Below are positions 1 to 11,160 of a stretch of 60,000 nucleotides of DNA, piece after piece. Within the stretch, counting starts at the first letter, position 1. Each line of letters starts with the position of its first letter. A program made the translations under genes and the position numbers. Source of the DNA: Hydractinia symbiolongicarpus (Eukaryota > Cnidaria > Hydrozoa > Anthoathecata > Hydractiniidae). The stretch is taken from positions 5,768,001-5,828,000 of the forward strand of contig NC_079878.1 of NCBI RefSeq assembly GCF_029227915.1. The letters are read 5' to 3'. Under the pieces are notes generated by a model. The model was not told the DNA's origin. It ran no database searches and saw only the letters and a list, made by a program, of their open reading frames with translations.

Positions 1-537
1 TAGCTACACCAGACTTATTCCGCAAAATAAAATTGCTGAGCGATTTTTTTAGCTGGACGGGCTGTTTTCTGTGTTTTCACCTAATTGGACGAAAACTTTG
101 TCGGACAAAAGTTTTGTCCGACAAAATTTTTCGGACACCTGAAGTTTTCGTCATTTTAGTCCGCGAAAAATTTTGTTCGACGAAAATTTTGTTTATTTTG
201 GATTTTTGTTATTTCTTATTAAAACAAAGTTTGTACAATAAAAAGTTTTCAAATCAAGTGGCAATTCAGTTGAAACGAGGCATTGATCCTGCGGATGTGA
301 AGATTTCCTCAAAGTTGTTAGATTTAAAACCAGTCCACGCTTCCTGAATCGTTCAACTTTACCACTATTTAAGCAACGAAGCAGAAATTATCATCAACGG
401 GTTCGATGCATCTTAATTACAAAAGCTGTTAAAAACGCACAATCTGTTGTGGACATGTTAAAAATCCGGTTACAAGCATTTAAATTCTGTAAGAAGTGAA
501 GGAATGCTTCTGCTGTCCTTCTTCTCTTCTCTTTAAT

Positions 538-780
538 AATAGCCGTATTTTGTCTGTCTGTCCGCGAAAACCGCGTCCTGTTACAGAAACACGAAACACG
601 AAATGCGATATATAAGGGACGGGCGACCCCGTGGATTTTTCCACGGGTTAACGGCTAGTTAATAATAGCCGTCGTCTGTCTGTCTGCCATTAAAGACGCT
701 TCCTGTTACGAAAACATGAAATGCGATATATAAAGGACAGGCGACCCCATGGATTCTTCCACGGGTTAACGACTAGTTTG
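538..780 (+). repeat. Hairpin-bearing dispersed repeat, two tandem copies
   Basis: Each copy runs from AATAATAGCCGT...CTGTCTGTC to the palindrome CCGTGGATTTTTCCACGG and GGTTAACGGCTAGTT. Copies are 538-659 and 661-780; the second carries a mutated palindrome (CCATGGATTCTTCCACGG). Inverted relatives are at 6056-6400. Confidence 0.85.
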
Positions 781-1118
781 TAATAATTGCCGAGTTGTTT
801 GGTTTTAAAAGGAATCGTAGAATCGTCCTTTTTCACTGGTGCATGACCGCTCTCCACCACGAGCCTATATCCCACTGACTCAGCCCCTGGCAAACTGTAT
901 GGTACTGTCAAAGTACACAAGCTTAAAACAGACGACGTTGCCGATTTACCTCTCAGACCAATCATCTCAAAGGTTGGAACGGCATCATACGAATCATCAT
1001 TATTATAAAAATCGCTGAATGTTTTAAGGGGGCTGGCAGCACATTTTAAAAAGTCCAAATATGATGGAAATCTTTTAAAAAGTGCCAGCGCCCCTAAAAT
1101 TCTTAGTGTTTTTATCAT
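690..1118 (-). CDS. Unidentified ORF or exon, 142 codons
   Basis: ATG at 1118 opens MIKTLRILGALALFKRFPSY; the last 30 or so codons are read from the hairpin repeat and are probably not native. The first 110 codons are less AT-rich than their surroundings and have an ordinary amino-acid mix (EMIGLRGKSATSSVLSLCTL, GAESVGYRLVVESGHAPV), which favours real coding origin, either a host exon or a transposon piece. No splice donor stands out before the repeat. I do not recognise a domain. Confidence 0.4.
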   Translation of the reverse strand: MIKTLRILGALALFKRFPSYLDFLKCAASPLKTFSDFYNNDDSYDAVPTFEMIGLRGKSATSSVLSLCTLTVPYSLPGAESVGYRLVVESGHAPVKKDDSTIPFKTKQLGNYYKLVVNPWKNPWGRLSFIYRISCFRNRKRL

Positions 1119-1119
1119 A

Positions 1120-3590
1120 TTTTGTAAAAAGAAAACGGAACTGAGTTATCCCTATTGTGAGAACCAAACTTAACTTTGGAATAATAATGGTTTGAACTAA
1201 TGTTTAAAATATGTAAACACTATAAAAAATATTTCAAAAGAAATAATATATGTTTTCCTTGTTTTAATTTCTTTCGTGTTAATTTCGTAGTCGTTAATTT
1301 TGTTCCTTTGGTAATTTCTCTGATAAGGTATGTCATTCTTGATTTTAATTCGGAACGTACCGACTTCTAAATTTAATGAATAGAAAAAGTTTTGAACGAT
1401 CGTAACTTAACGGATAAACATCGTTTGCCGAGTTATTATTTTAAACAACCCCAAACCACCCTGTCTGCCTGCGTTAAATTTAAAGGTAATATTAAAACAA
1501 AACAAACCATATTTTTAATGTTTTTCTTTTTCTTTTTCCACTTTAAATTATGAAGAACGTTGTGAACTGTTATTTATAGCAGTACATTGTCTTCGTCGGC
1601 AGAGTTTGTTGCCTGTGGCAAAGCGGCTAGCGCTTACTTGACGGCTAAACAAGAGCATAATGCAGCTAATAAAGGAACTTGATCAAGTCCTCGTTACACA
1701 GGCGAGGGCGATATCTGTTGTTAATGTTTTTGCAAACTTGACTTGAAAGTTGTATTTCAAAGCAAGTTATTATTTGTTTACCCTGAGACTATATTTCATA
1801 GTGATAAAATCTTTTAAGCATTATTTTCAACGAATTGTGAAAACGTGTGGCTAATTTTGATGGAATATACTGATGCATAAGATAACTTTTAACTCAATTT
1901 AGCCGGCAAGTTACATCAATACAATTTCAATGCTTCCCTAAAAACATTTCGAAAGTTAGCTTAATTACTTTTGGTACAAACATTTTTTCTAAACTTTTTT
2001 GTCTTCCAGTTACCAACTTTTTTACTCACAGCAAAAAAGAAACAGGAGAAACTAAGGAAAAAAGAAAACCGTGTCCTTTATGGTATATCTTTTCTTTCAT
2101 TAACACTTTTTGCTTTTAGCGCGCAATCAACTTGCCCGCGCTTCTCTAGAAATTGCTTGAGGAAATCAAAGATGTTTAAAATGCATTTTAGAGGTGATGA
2201 CTAAAATGAACAATATTAAACTGACAGATCTTTTTTACTTTAAAATCTTCGACCAAAGATGGAACATGGGGTTGGCTATTTTTTACGCATACTTAAATGT
2301 CAAATGGGTATTGCTTGCGCTCAGCTCGCTAGTTTCAGGGGCGGCGCCACTAGGGGGCTGGGGGTTCAGCCCTCCCTCTTTGAAAGAGAAAAATAACAGA
2401 GCTTTTCTGAAGTCCAAGGTGTGGCCGTTTTACGTTGGCTTCCGTTGCGTTGGCTTGATGTAAGTAAAAAAGCTTGTATGATCTGCTGTTTTCTTTCTTT
2501 TTATAAATAACATAACAAAAGAAAACAATATTTACAATTATTTTCTCTAAAGATACGATGCGCATGGACATAATCGAACAAAAAGATGTCACACCCTTAC
2601 CAAAATAAAGATATTTGTCAGGGCTAAAAAAATTCTCACAACAATTAATTTTTTGTCAGAAGGTTTGATTCCACTTCAAAAACGTTATGAGCATTTCCTT
2701 ATTCTTTCTGTTTGAGAATGCGCGGGAAAGCAAATCTTGAAAGATGATGTCCGGTTCATTTTATCACAATGTCTAATGTAGAAACTTTACACAGCATAAT
2801 AACTTGAATAATAAAGGACACTGAAAAAAGAAATTAATTTTAAACAAAAGATTTTAAAACTTCGTAAAACCATCTCGTACAATAAAATATATCGTAAAAT
2901 TCCTAGAGTAGACATCTGCTAACGTATTTTCCAACTGCACAAAAGGCCACTCCACTAACACTTTCGCGCATTCTTTAAATTTTTCGAACTTTCTTTTTCC
3001 AAATCTTGAGACCATGAGTAATAAATACAAGAAATTGCGGAGAAAATCAAAACTGACTTGAAGTATAAGAACTTTAATTAAACTTTCTCATAAAATTTGT
3101 CCACTTCTGACACTGGCTAATTTCCAAGGTGAATTTCCATTTAAAAGCGAAAGCGGATCGGAACGGACAACATTAGCGCGCTAATAGCTAAAATTAAATA
3201 TAACCCTAAACCAACGTAGACATCATAAGACGCGATGGTTAACTTGGGCTTCAACTTGTCCAAATCTAAACAGGGAAAAAAGAAACAATTTACATATTGG
3301 CCTTGCAGCATATTGCGAAAATATTGCAGCATATTATTGCCACAATATAGTTACATATAATAGATATTGATACAGTGTGAATTTATGGTAAGTCGTCCAC
3401 GTATTACTTCCTGAAAAGAAGGAAATATAGTATTCAACATGCGTTAGACCTATGTACGTTCCCAAGCCTTGTAGAGATAATAATGTGCTATTCTCCATAA
3501 AGCACATTGTAGTGAGACTTATCAATGTCTGTTGTCGAGTGTAGCAAGCCCTTTCTTTCCTTGTAATACAATGTAGCAAAGCGTAATTTT
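1120..3590. other. Non-coding AT-rich region
   Basis: Short frames up to 89 codons lack coding character. A box A-like TGGCAAAGCGG at about 1617 and a weak box B-like TGATCAAGTCC at about 1681 hint at an old tRNA-derived repeat. GGGGCGGCGCCACTAGGGGG near 2339 is a small G/C-rich island of unknown meaning. Confidence 0.4.
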
Positions 3591-3599
3591 TCGTAGCGA

Positions 3600-4170
3600 T
3601 GTGTAGCAGTACGTTATTTTCTGTAGCAGGCCGTAGTAGAACGTATTTCTTTGTAGTAGAGCGTAGTAGCCTGTAGTAGCATCTGTAGTAGCCTGTAGTA
3701 GCTTGTAGTAGAGTGTAGTAGCGTGTAGTAGAGCGTAGTAGAATGTATTTCTCTGTAGTAAAGCGTATTTCTCTGTAGTAGAGTGTAGTAGCGTGTAGTA
3801 GAGCGTAGTAGAGCGTAGTAGAGCGTATTTCTCTGTAGTAGAGCGTATTTCTCTGTAGTAAAGCGTATTTCTCTGTAGTAGAGTGAAGTAGCGTGTAGTA
3901 GAGCGTAGTAGAATGTATTTCTCTGTAGTAAAGCGTATTTCTCTGTAGTAGAGTGTAGTAGCGTGTAGTAGAGCGTAGTAGAGCGTATTTCTCTGTAGTA
4001 GAGTGTAGTAGCCTGTAGTAGCTTGTAGTAGACTGTTGTAGCCTGTAGTAGAGCGTAGTAGAATGTATTTCTCTGTAGTAAAGCGTATTTCTCTGTAGCA
4101 GAGTGTAGTAGCCTGTAGTAGCTTGTAGTAGAGTGTAGTAGCCTGTTAAGAAGCGCAGGGGCTTACAGCA
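3600..4170 (-). repeat. Minisatellite with a strict 10-bp period
   Basis: From about 3640 to 4150 the sequence is a run of decamers drawn from TAGTAGAGCG, TAGTAGAATG, TAGTAGCGTG, TAGTAAAGCG and TATTTCTCTG, with hardly any slip in register. Thirty bases make ten codons, so one minus-strand frame stays open for 282 codons as a Tyr/Leu/Thr-rich repeat. That frame is an artefact. The same array, inverted and shorter, is at 20488-20596. Confidence 0.9.
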
Positions 4171-4202
4171 GTTAAGCTTCATACAAATAGTTTCAAAAAA
4201 TA

Positions 4203-4525
4203 TTCTAACTTTTCAGTTAAATTGAACTGGGGAAAACGGTGACTACCATCGCCATGATGGTCTCGCACTATATACAAACGAAAAATTATCTGGACATCTT
4301 CCCACAAAACGATTCTTATCAGTACATCAATTGTACTTGGTAGATAAACAAGCCATGATGGCCGATTCGCCAGTGGTCATCATAATATCAGAGACAAAGA
4401 AACAAATTTAGCAGACACGCCTAAATATTCATTCTCAATTTCACATCTTGTGTTTTACTGCGCTTACCCAACGAGACATGATCAGTTTGTTTGAGTCTAA
4501 CAGAATACATCACAAGCAATGTATG
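4203..4525 (-). repeat. Composite dispersed repeat, copy R1 (inverted)
   Basis: The reverse complement matches 20200-20487 block by block: CATCACAAGCAATGTATG, CCAACGAGACATGATC, ACACGCCTAAATATTCATT, TCAGAGACAAAGAAAC, TTCGTTTGTATATAGTGCGAGACCA (inverted). In both places it is joined to the decamer minisatellite, so minisatellite plus body form one mobile unit. Confidence 0.8.
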
Positions 4526-4564
4526 TTCCAAATACCAGTAGTGAAGGCGAGTGATCAGTATTAC

Positions 4565-4930
4565 GTAAGAGATACGGTTGTTTCCGTAAATTAGACCCTT
4601 GATAAAAATTTAGAAAAAAGCTCCTGTTTCTAGAAGCAATCCATACATCTCAGATTCAGTTGTTTCGGTGGATTGGGCCATTGTTAAGCATTCAGGAAAA
4701 AACTCCTATTTCTAGAAGCAATCCATATATCACAGATGCGGTTATTTCGGTAAATTGAGCCATTGATAAACATTCAGGAAAAAGATCCTGTTTCTAGAAG
4801 CAATCCGTACATAATAGAATTACTTGTTTCGGTGAGCTAGGCCATTGATAAAAATTCAGGAAAATGGTCATGTTTCTAGAAGCAATCTATACATAACAGG
4901 TTCAGTTGTTTTGGTGAATTGGGCCTTTCA
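4565..4930 (+). repeat. 82-bp tandem repeat, about 4.5 copies
   Basis: TAGAAGCAATCCATACATC recurs at 4631, 4713, 4795 and 4877, exactly 82 bp apart. Between them stand GTTGTTTCGGTGAATTGGGC and CATTGATAAACATTCAGGAA. It adjoins the composite repeat and may be part of the same element. Confidence 0.92.
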
Positions 4931-4954
4931 TAACCTTTTAGATAATACTTTTTG

Positions 4955-5170
4955 ACATTCAATTTTGGCCGAAATATAAAATTTCAGAACAAAAGTTACC
5001 GAATTTGGCGCTTGTCTCTGATAATATCAGTTAAACGCTCCATGTTTCTCTTGTTTCGTTCAATTTTGACAATATAAAACGAAATTTTAGACCAAAAATC
5101 ACCGAAGTCGGCACTTGTCTATGCCATTATCAATTAAGCGCTCCATGTTTCTCTCGTTTCGCTTAATTTT
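4955..5170 (+). repeat. 103-bp tandem duplication
   Basis: Two diverged copies share TCAATTTTGGCCGAAAT, AAAAGTTACCGAATTTGGCG (AAAATCACCGAAGTCGGCA in the second), CTTGTCT and CGCTCCATGTTTCTC. The last block recurs 103 bp apart (5041 and 5144). Confidence 0.8.
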
Positions 5171-5189
5171 GGCCGGAAAATGAAATGTG

Positions 5190-6050
5190 TCTAAGGTATT
5201 GTCACATATACGAACTCTACTTGTCTTGTTTCGATGAATTAAGACCTGAATACTTTTGTATATGCCGATTATCTCTTGGTTGAAAGAAACCTTTTTTTGT
5301 TTCACAACATTAAAACTTGTTAACGTATACCGGAACAAAGTTTCGGCAAATATGTATCACGCCGTCTTCGCTAAGGATTAATCTGTTATGCTTTCGAATA
5401 TAGAAGAATCCGTTTTTTGTCAAACAATTGTTAATATATATTGAACGATTGTAGTTTATAGTTGTAGAGTCTTGATGAAATCTAGTAGTGTTTGTGTATT
5501 TCACAGACTAAAAGCTACTTTCTAAAAATATGCTCATGCACTACGAAAGTCAAAACAATTAGCATCCGTGGCATCACAGAATGTTTCACAAGAAGATTGC
5601 TACTTCTTTATGAATTGCTTTTTGTTAATATAGGAAGTTTTTTTATGATTACTTCAAAAATAATATGATCAAGCTTGTGGTCATCCTTTTTAATATATTA
5701 CATAGGGAATGATATTTTGAGACATTCACTTTTCGCCCATTGTGATTGATTTTAATTTATTTCCACAAATGAATATGTATAATACAGTGTCACGTATGAG
5801 GTGTGCTAGTTTTACGTATATTATACGTCTTGTATTATTCTAAGAAGCAATTAACTACTTGTTAAAAAGGAAAAATATATATTCTACAAATAGTTGAAAT
5901 ATAGTATAGAGCTAATAGTTTTTCTCTTCTTGATTAAAGTAGAATGAAAAGTCCTTGCAGGCTAAAAGATTTCGGAACAAATTCAATTTATTTCATTCCC
6001 TTTATAGTTCAGAAACATACTTTAATGACTTGACACAAGTTGATAATATA
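5190..6050. other. Non-coding AT-rich region
   Basis: Frames on the minus strand (79 and 64 codons) have no recognisable domain. Nothing else supported. Confidence 0.4.
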
Positions 6051-6055
6051 AATTG

Positions 6056-6400
6056 ACTAGTCGTTGATTAGTCGCCCGTCCTTTATATTTACCTGTCGCA
6101 GCAAAGTGGATAAAAACATATCGCATTTGATATTCGTGTTTCCGCAACATCATTTTCTAACTCAGCGGGGGGTCCGCGCAGAGACAGACAGACGACGGCT
6201 ATTATTATAGAGACTAGTCGTTAGCCCGTGGAAAAATCCACGGGGTCGTCCGTCCTTCAAATTAACCCGTTGCAACAAAGTGGACAGAAATATATCGCAT
6301 TTGGTATTGATGCGCATTTTAAAAATTCGTGTTTCCGTTACGGGACACGGCTTTCGCGGACACACAGACAGACAGACGACGGCTATTATTAAAGAGATTA
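6056..6400 (-). repeat. Hairpin-bearing dispersed repeat, two inverted copies
   Basis: On the minus strand, copies at about 6210-6056 and 6400-6211 share AATAATAGCCGTCGTCTGTC, CGCGAAAGCCGTGTCC, AAATGCGATAT and the hairpin CCGTGGATTTTTCCACGG with those at 538-780. They are longer, with an added CACTTTGTTGCAACGGGTTA block. The first copy has lost the hairpin. Confidence 0.85.
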
Positions 6401-6583
6401 CAAACAATAGAACATACTGTGTGAAATGAGTAAGAAGGATAAGAAGGAAAACGAAGGAGGAAAAAGCCCGTTTAAACAAGATTTCGGATACGATACGAAA
6501 TCTTAAAAAAATATGTAATCCCGGAAAAGAGCTATGGTAGTTCAAATAATAAATACAGACGATAAGAGCTAAATTATTCCGGG

Positions 6584-7857
6584 TCACTGTCTGAGCCGGA
6601 CAGGGAAAAATCGCTTTCACTGTCACTTTTTTGTCAAATCATCTTCATTATCTATAGCAGATATGTTTTGATCAATGGCAATAACACCAGCAATTCCTGA
6701 CACCCTTCCAACAGTTGCCTTTCCGCGAAGTCCATGCCTTCCTTCAGGATTAACCTTTTCGCCATTGGTAAGCACTGAAATATAAAAAAATGTCATAGAA
6801 AAGCATTTGAGAAACCATATCTAATCCTAAGTTTTAAAACTGCAAGAGCTGTTGTTAAGATAAGATAAGAGAAGCACACAATAAAGAAGAATCCTGAACA
6901 TTTGACAAAACCAAAAAAAAATAAATATAAATATAAACTAGCACAATTAGGCAAAAGAAGCATTCAGCATACCTCATTCGCATAAAAGTTGAAGCTATTG
7001 ACATCTATCTCATTTTCCAATTATACTGTAAAAAAGCCAGTAGCTAGACATTTCTTTTTTGAGTATGCTGACTTCTTCTTCACATCTTTTCAACAACTGA
7101 TTTTCGTTGTCGCCACTATTTTTTAAACCCTACAGTACCTCAACCCGAATGTTTTCACAATGAGTGTAAAATCATGATATATGAAGTGTCAAGAAATGTA
7201 AAAACAATTCTACTTACCATCAATCTCTGTATTTTCCATCCATGGGAAATCAAAATCACTGTCTTCGCCAGACTTCTCCTCAACACGAGGTACACCAATG
7301 TCCCCGCAATGGTGTTATAACATTTCATGAAGTCTTTATCAACGTCTCCACAGATTTACATACTATGTAATTCAATCCTCCTTTTATTATCTGCCTTCTT
7401 TGTTTCTTGTTTGTCCTTATATGCATTGCTTCTGCCCATGAAATAAGGTGTCGTTGTCCTTTTCTCTTGCTGTTGTTATTTTCAAGTTTTTCACGGAGCA
7501 ACTTTTCCATTTTGCTAGCAGGATAATTCTTTGTTGAGATCCACTCTAGATCTTTTGCATGAAACAAGAAGATATATTCAGATGATAGAATATATCTTAC
7601 CTACTTTAATCATAGAAACTTTGCAAGATTGAATTGAATTGAAGAAAACGTTCGAAAAGTGAATTTAAATTTCATGAAATAGATTTTCGCAGTTTATTGT
7701 TTTTCACTTTCATATTAGAATCTTGATTACCTGTAAATAAACATTACCTACGTCCCCTAAACGACTATCGTGCAGAGAAACGCACAGTTCTGTGAAAAAA
7801 CGAGTCTGTCTAGCCACAAATTTAGCCAGGAGACCCAGCGTTTTCCCTTCAAACCGC
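6584..7857 (-). pseudogene. Three-exon coding remnant with frameshifts, family unknown
   Basis: Exons on the minus strand: 7857-7748 (FEGKTLGLLAKFVARQTRFF, TELCVSLHDSRLGDV, donor GTAATG), 7551-7218 (LEWISTKNYPASKMEKLLRE, basic ISWAEAMHIRTNKKQRRQ, then GDIGVPRVEEKSGEDSDFDF, donor GTAAGT) and 6774-6584 (LTNGEKVNPEGRHGLRGKAT, GRVSGIAGVIAIDQNIS, acidic tail SDSESDFSLSGSDSDPE, TAA at 6586-6584). Both junctions are phase 1 and rejoin cleanly. Three single-base shifts break it: near the codons for CKSV (about 7345), in the GCGGGG run (about 7305), and in an A-run (about 6630), after which a TGA at 6625-6623 would end it early. A basic middle and an acidic tail suggest a nuclear or transposon protein. 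A host gene with assembly errors is the alternative. Confidence 0.5.
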
Positions 7858-7859
7858 CT

Positions 7860-8775
7860 TTATGATCAATTTTTTCTTTCTCTATCAAAGAAAGCTTAAA
7901 TAACTAGGCTAGTCATAAAGTATGATATGAAATGTTATGGATGGTTGAGCTGGCTATCCTGGCTACAGACTCAGCCTAGTGTAAGTGGCGGCTTCTCAAG
8001 TTTGTAGATGCCTGATGATGACGTTAATAAATAAATCTTAGTGTTATATTTCCTTGTTTGAAACAGGGAAGAGGATGGGAACAAGGATGCAGTAGTCCGT
8101 AAACCGCGGAACGCCCTGCAGTGCAGCGGATAGACGCAGCAGTGATGCGCTCCGTCCTGACATAGTCACCAGGTCTCTATATTATATGGATTCTCGGATC
8201 TCCCGAAAAAATCATCAATATATCCATTTTTCATACATATGGTCAATATATCAATATTTAGAAGCCCGTTCATTCCAGTGCATATGGACATAATATCAAT
8301 TCTACATTATCGATATATTGTCCGTTTTTTATAGTGAGTATGTTGTAAAAACAAAGCCCTTAGAAGTCAAAAATGTCTTAAGGAGAACATTTTAAACCTT
8401 GTCAAAACCCAACAACTTTACTATTCAAATCTGGCTGTTCAAATCTTCGTTGTCGAACCATTAAAAAGCAATGTAAAGAGCCTTAACTTTTGATTAATCA
8501 CGGTAGAAAAATTCGAAGAGCTTAAATTTCTGATTTGTTTCCATTTTAAAAAAGCAGCAAAAGATAAATAAGAATCTCCTCCATATCGTTACTTATCGGT
8601 ACTGGCTTGGATAGAACTTGATGATGTGGTTACAAAAGACTGGGTAACAAAGCGTACGGCGGTTCTTATGATCAATGGCAATTAAAAATAATTAAAATAC
8701 CGGAGATTAATGTAGCTTATTCTATTACACCGCAATTTTGCACACAAAAAGATAGAATAAGTGTATTACTGAATG
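7860..8775. other. Non-coding region with a short GC-rich patch
   Basis: 8075-8175 is markedly G/C-richer than its surroundings (CGGAACGCCCTGCAGTGCAG) and may be old transposon sequence. Around 8200-8340 words such as ATCAATATATC recur. No gene seen. Confidence 0.35.
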
Positions 8776-8779
8776 AATC

Positions 8780-8940
8780 ACAAATTTTGAATTGATTTGG
8801 ATTATTGTTTGTTGCAGTATGAAACTAATTACTGCACACCATGTTGTTCTTTAATTTGAACTACCACCTTTTAAAGATGGATTGGATTCGAACCAATAAC
8901 TTTCATAGTCTTGCAACAATAGACTTAATTTACTTGGAAT
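8780..8940 (-). repeat. tRNA-like dispersed repeat, copy 1
   Basis: On the minus strand it carries a perfect T-arm with box B, ATTGGTTCGAATCCAAT (5-bp stem), followed by CCATCTTTAAAAGGTGGTAG and CAACATGGTGTG. No box A or complete cloverleaf is visible, so it is a tRNA-derived repeat rather than a working tRNA gene. A second copy lies at 13625-13755. Confidence 0.7.
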
Positions 8941-8944
8941 TCAC

Positions 8945-9985
8945 AAAATTCAATGTCACTTCAAATAAAAACACATCATAAAGCTTGTTGTTACAAAATT
9001 AATTGTGAGTTAAAAACCGTAGCTAAGTATTACAGGTTTGTTGAAACTGTTGTCTCCTTGAATTAACAAACTTTAGACTTTCGCCAAATTTTTTTCTAAA
9101 GTAAAGGGTGTAGCCACCTATCTGAAAACTTTCTTTTAGCCAACTGGTTTTCGGCTATTTTCGCTTTTTAGCCAGACTTTTTTAAAAATTCACGTTAATT
9201 TAATGTCCCTTATTAAAGTGTAACGTAAATATCCAGGACGTTTAAAAAGCTACTAGTTGTATTTTTCTGACATCGCAACAGCGATTATAGCCAGGGACGA
9301 GGTTGTATTATTATAACCTCGCTACGGACGACGTTGTACTTATATAACATAACACAAGTTCAGCTGGGAAGAGGCCAGGGAAGGGCTGCAGAAAGTTAGT
9401 ATGTATCACCATGCTCGGCAGCATGGCTGCATGTATTAATGTAACTGTGTCTCTTTTATTACTTGCAGAGTAATTAATTACCCAATGGGTTATGGCATAT
9501 GCTCGTCATTCATAAAACAACGCATCCATCCATACCGTACCGTACGCATTTAATTTTTGCAACGTGAAATTCATCGTTAAACAAATTTTGAAATTCTGGT
9601 TAAATACTAAGAATTAAAACGCAAAGGCCTACTAAATATCTCGATTAACATTTAAGGTCTTTTTTTATCACATGAAATGTGTACAAGTGTTCTAAATTTT
9701 AACGAGTTTGTTCGGAAACAAAAAAGCAAGGGGAAACTTTATTCTAGTCAGTACACAAGCAAGCGAATTGAATTAAGTAATTGGGAAAGATGTCCTATTA
9801 GGGTAAATATTTAGGCAATTAGCCTGGCACATCCACACCTACACATACAATACTGAAAACAAAATTTAGGAAACCATTCCCGCAATATATACGATATTGA
9901 ATGTTTTGTGAAGCTAAACAAGGCAAATCTTATTCTGATTAAAAAACAATTAGACAAGTAGCGAAACCTATCAATTCATCATTAA
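8945..9985. other. Non-coding region
   Basis: Contains a short hairpin, CGAGGTT...AACCTCG, at 9299-9323. No frames of interest. Confidence 0.35.
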
Positions 9986-9989
9986 AAAA

Positions 9990-11160
9990 GTATTTTGGGG
10001 AATAATCTTACGCAATATAAAAAAAAGAACAGAATAAAAAACGGTCCAACGATCACTTTTTTCTACTCACAAATCGAAAGGGCGAGTAGCACGCGCGTGC
10101 GTATATCATTGCATGTGCATACATCAAAGATTTTGTTAAAGCTCTCTCGAACCTTGTAGGAAGAAGCTCGTACCAAATGAAATGTTCAATGTTCTAGCAA
10201 GCGAATAAAAAAGCCTTTCTTCTACTTTGTAAACAGGCAAGGGAGCAAAAGATCCTGACATACAACTTAAAAGATATCTGATAAAAACGCTATCGCGAAA
10301 GGTGAAGTATTAAATCTCTTGGTCGGCCAATTCGAGAAAAGACTTTATTCCACTCAGAAAACAGGCACGGGAGTGTTAGACCTATCCATACATCATTTGA
10401 AATGAGAATTTTGGAAGTTGCCTTTCACGCTGAATATAATGTTAGATATCCATCCATGCACTACTAAAAAGGAGATTTAGCTAGTAAGCGAATCAAAAGC
10501 GAAACTTTATTCTACACCACAAAGAAGCAATCAAGAAAAAGACCCTACCATATATGTCTAAAAACACTTCATTCCACTCCGATAACAATCACGCGCGATA
10601 ATATCAGATGTCCTAGCATGTAAATTCACGGGAAGACTTTATTCCACTCAGTAAGAAGCAGGAACAAGGGGGACCGATCCATACCACCATACAATATTAA
10701 TAGGATATTTTGCAAAATACCTTCAGGCGGAAAAACATACAGCATGTCCTAGCAGACCTGTGTATACAAAATTAGTTCTACTCAGTAAACAACCAATCAA
10801 ATGAGAGATCCATCCATACCTTATAAAAATAGAGATTTTATCAATATACATGCATCATTTGAAAAACGCATTTTTTGATCTTACCCTTCGCGCGAATTAA
10901 AATATTTAGCACGCCAACCTTAGATGTTCTAACAGCTCAATTCACGGAATACTTTATTCGACGCAGTAAAAATGAAGAAATGTGGGACACCTATCCATAC
11001 ATCTATCAAAAGAGAGATATTGAAACAAGCAGTAGAGTTGAATAACTATCCATACACAAATAAAAACGATATTTTAGAAAAATACTTGTGTGTATCATAT
11101 GTTTTTTTTGCTGTTCATAGGAAGCAGTGTAATGTGATTTTGAACTTTCAATATTTTTAA
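9990..11160 (-). repeat. Degenerate satellite, inverted copy of the 31-33-kb family
   Basis: Recurring blocks such as TTTATTCCACTCAGTAAACA and CTATCCATACATC appear every 100-180 bases. The reverse complement of 11040-11100 (GTATTTTTCTAAAATATCG, then TTTGTGTATGGATAG) lines up with the 31770-31810 unit (GTATTTGTCCAGAACATCG, then TTGGTGTATGGATAAG). Both arrays are therefore one family in opposite orientation. Confidence 0.7.

Noticed and set aside
1590-1700. tRNA-like sequence with box A-like TGGCAAAGCGG
   Set aside because: No cloverleaf and only a weak box B; not called as a tRNA gene.
3334-4182. 282-codon minus-strand ORF rich in Tyr, Leu and Thr
   Set aside because: It is the decamer minisatellite read in a stop-free frame; the peptide has the repeat's period and no domain.
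6162-6626. 154-codon minus-strand ORF
   Set aside because: It is a shifted reading through the end of the frameshifted gene remnant and then through the hairpin repeats.
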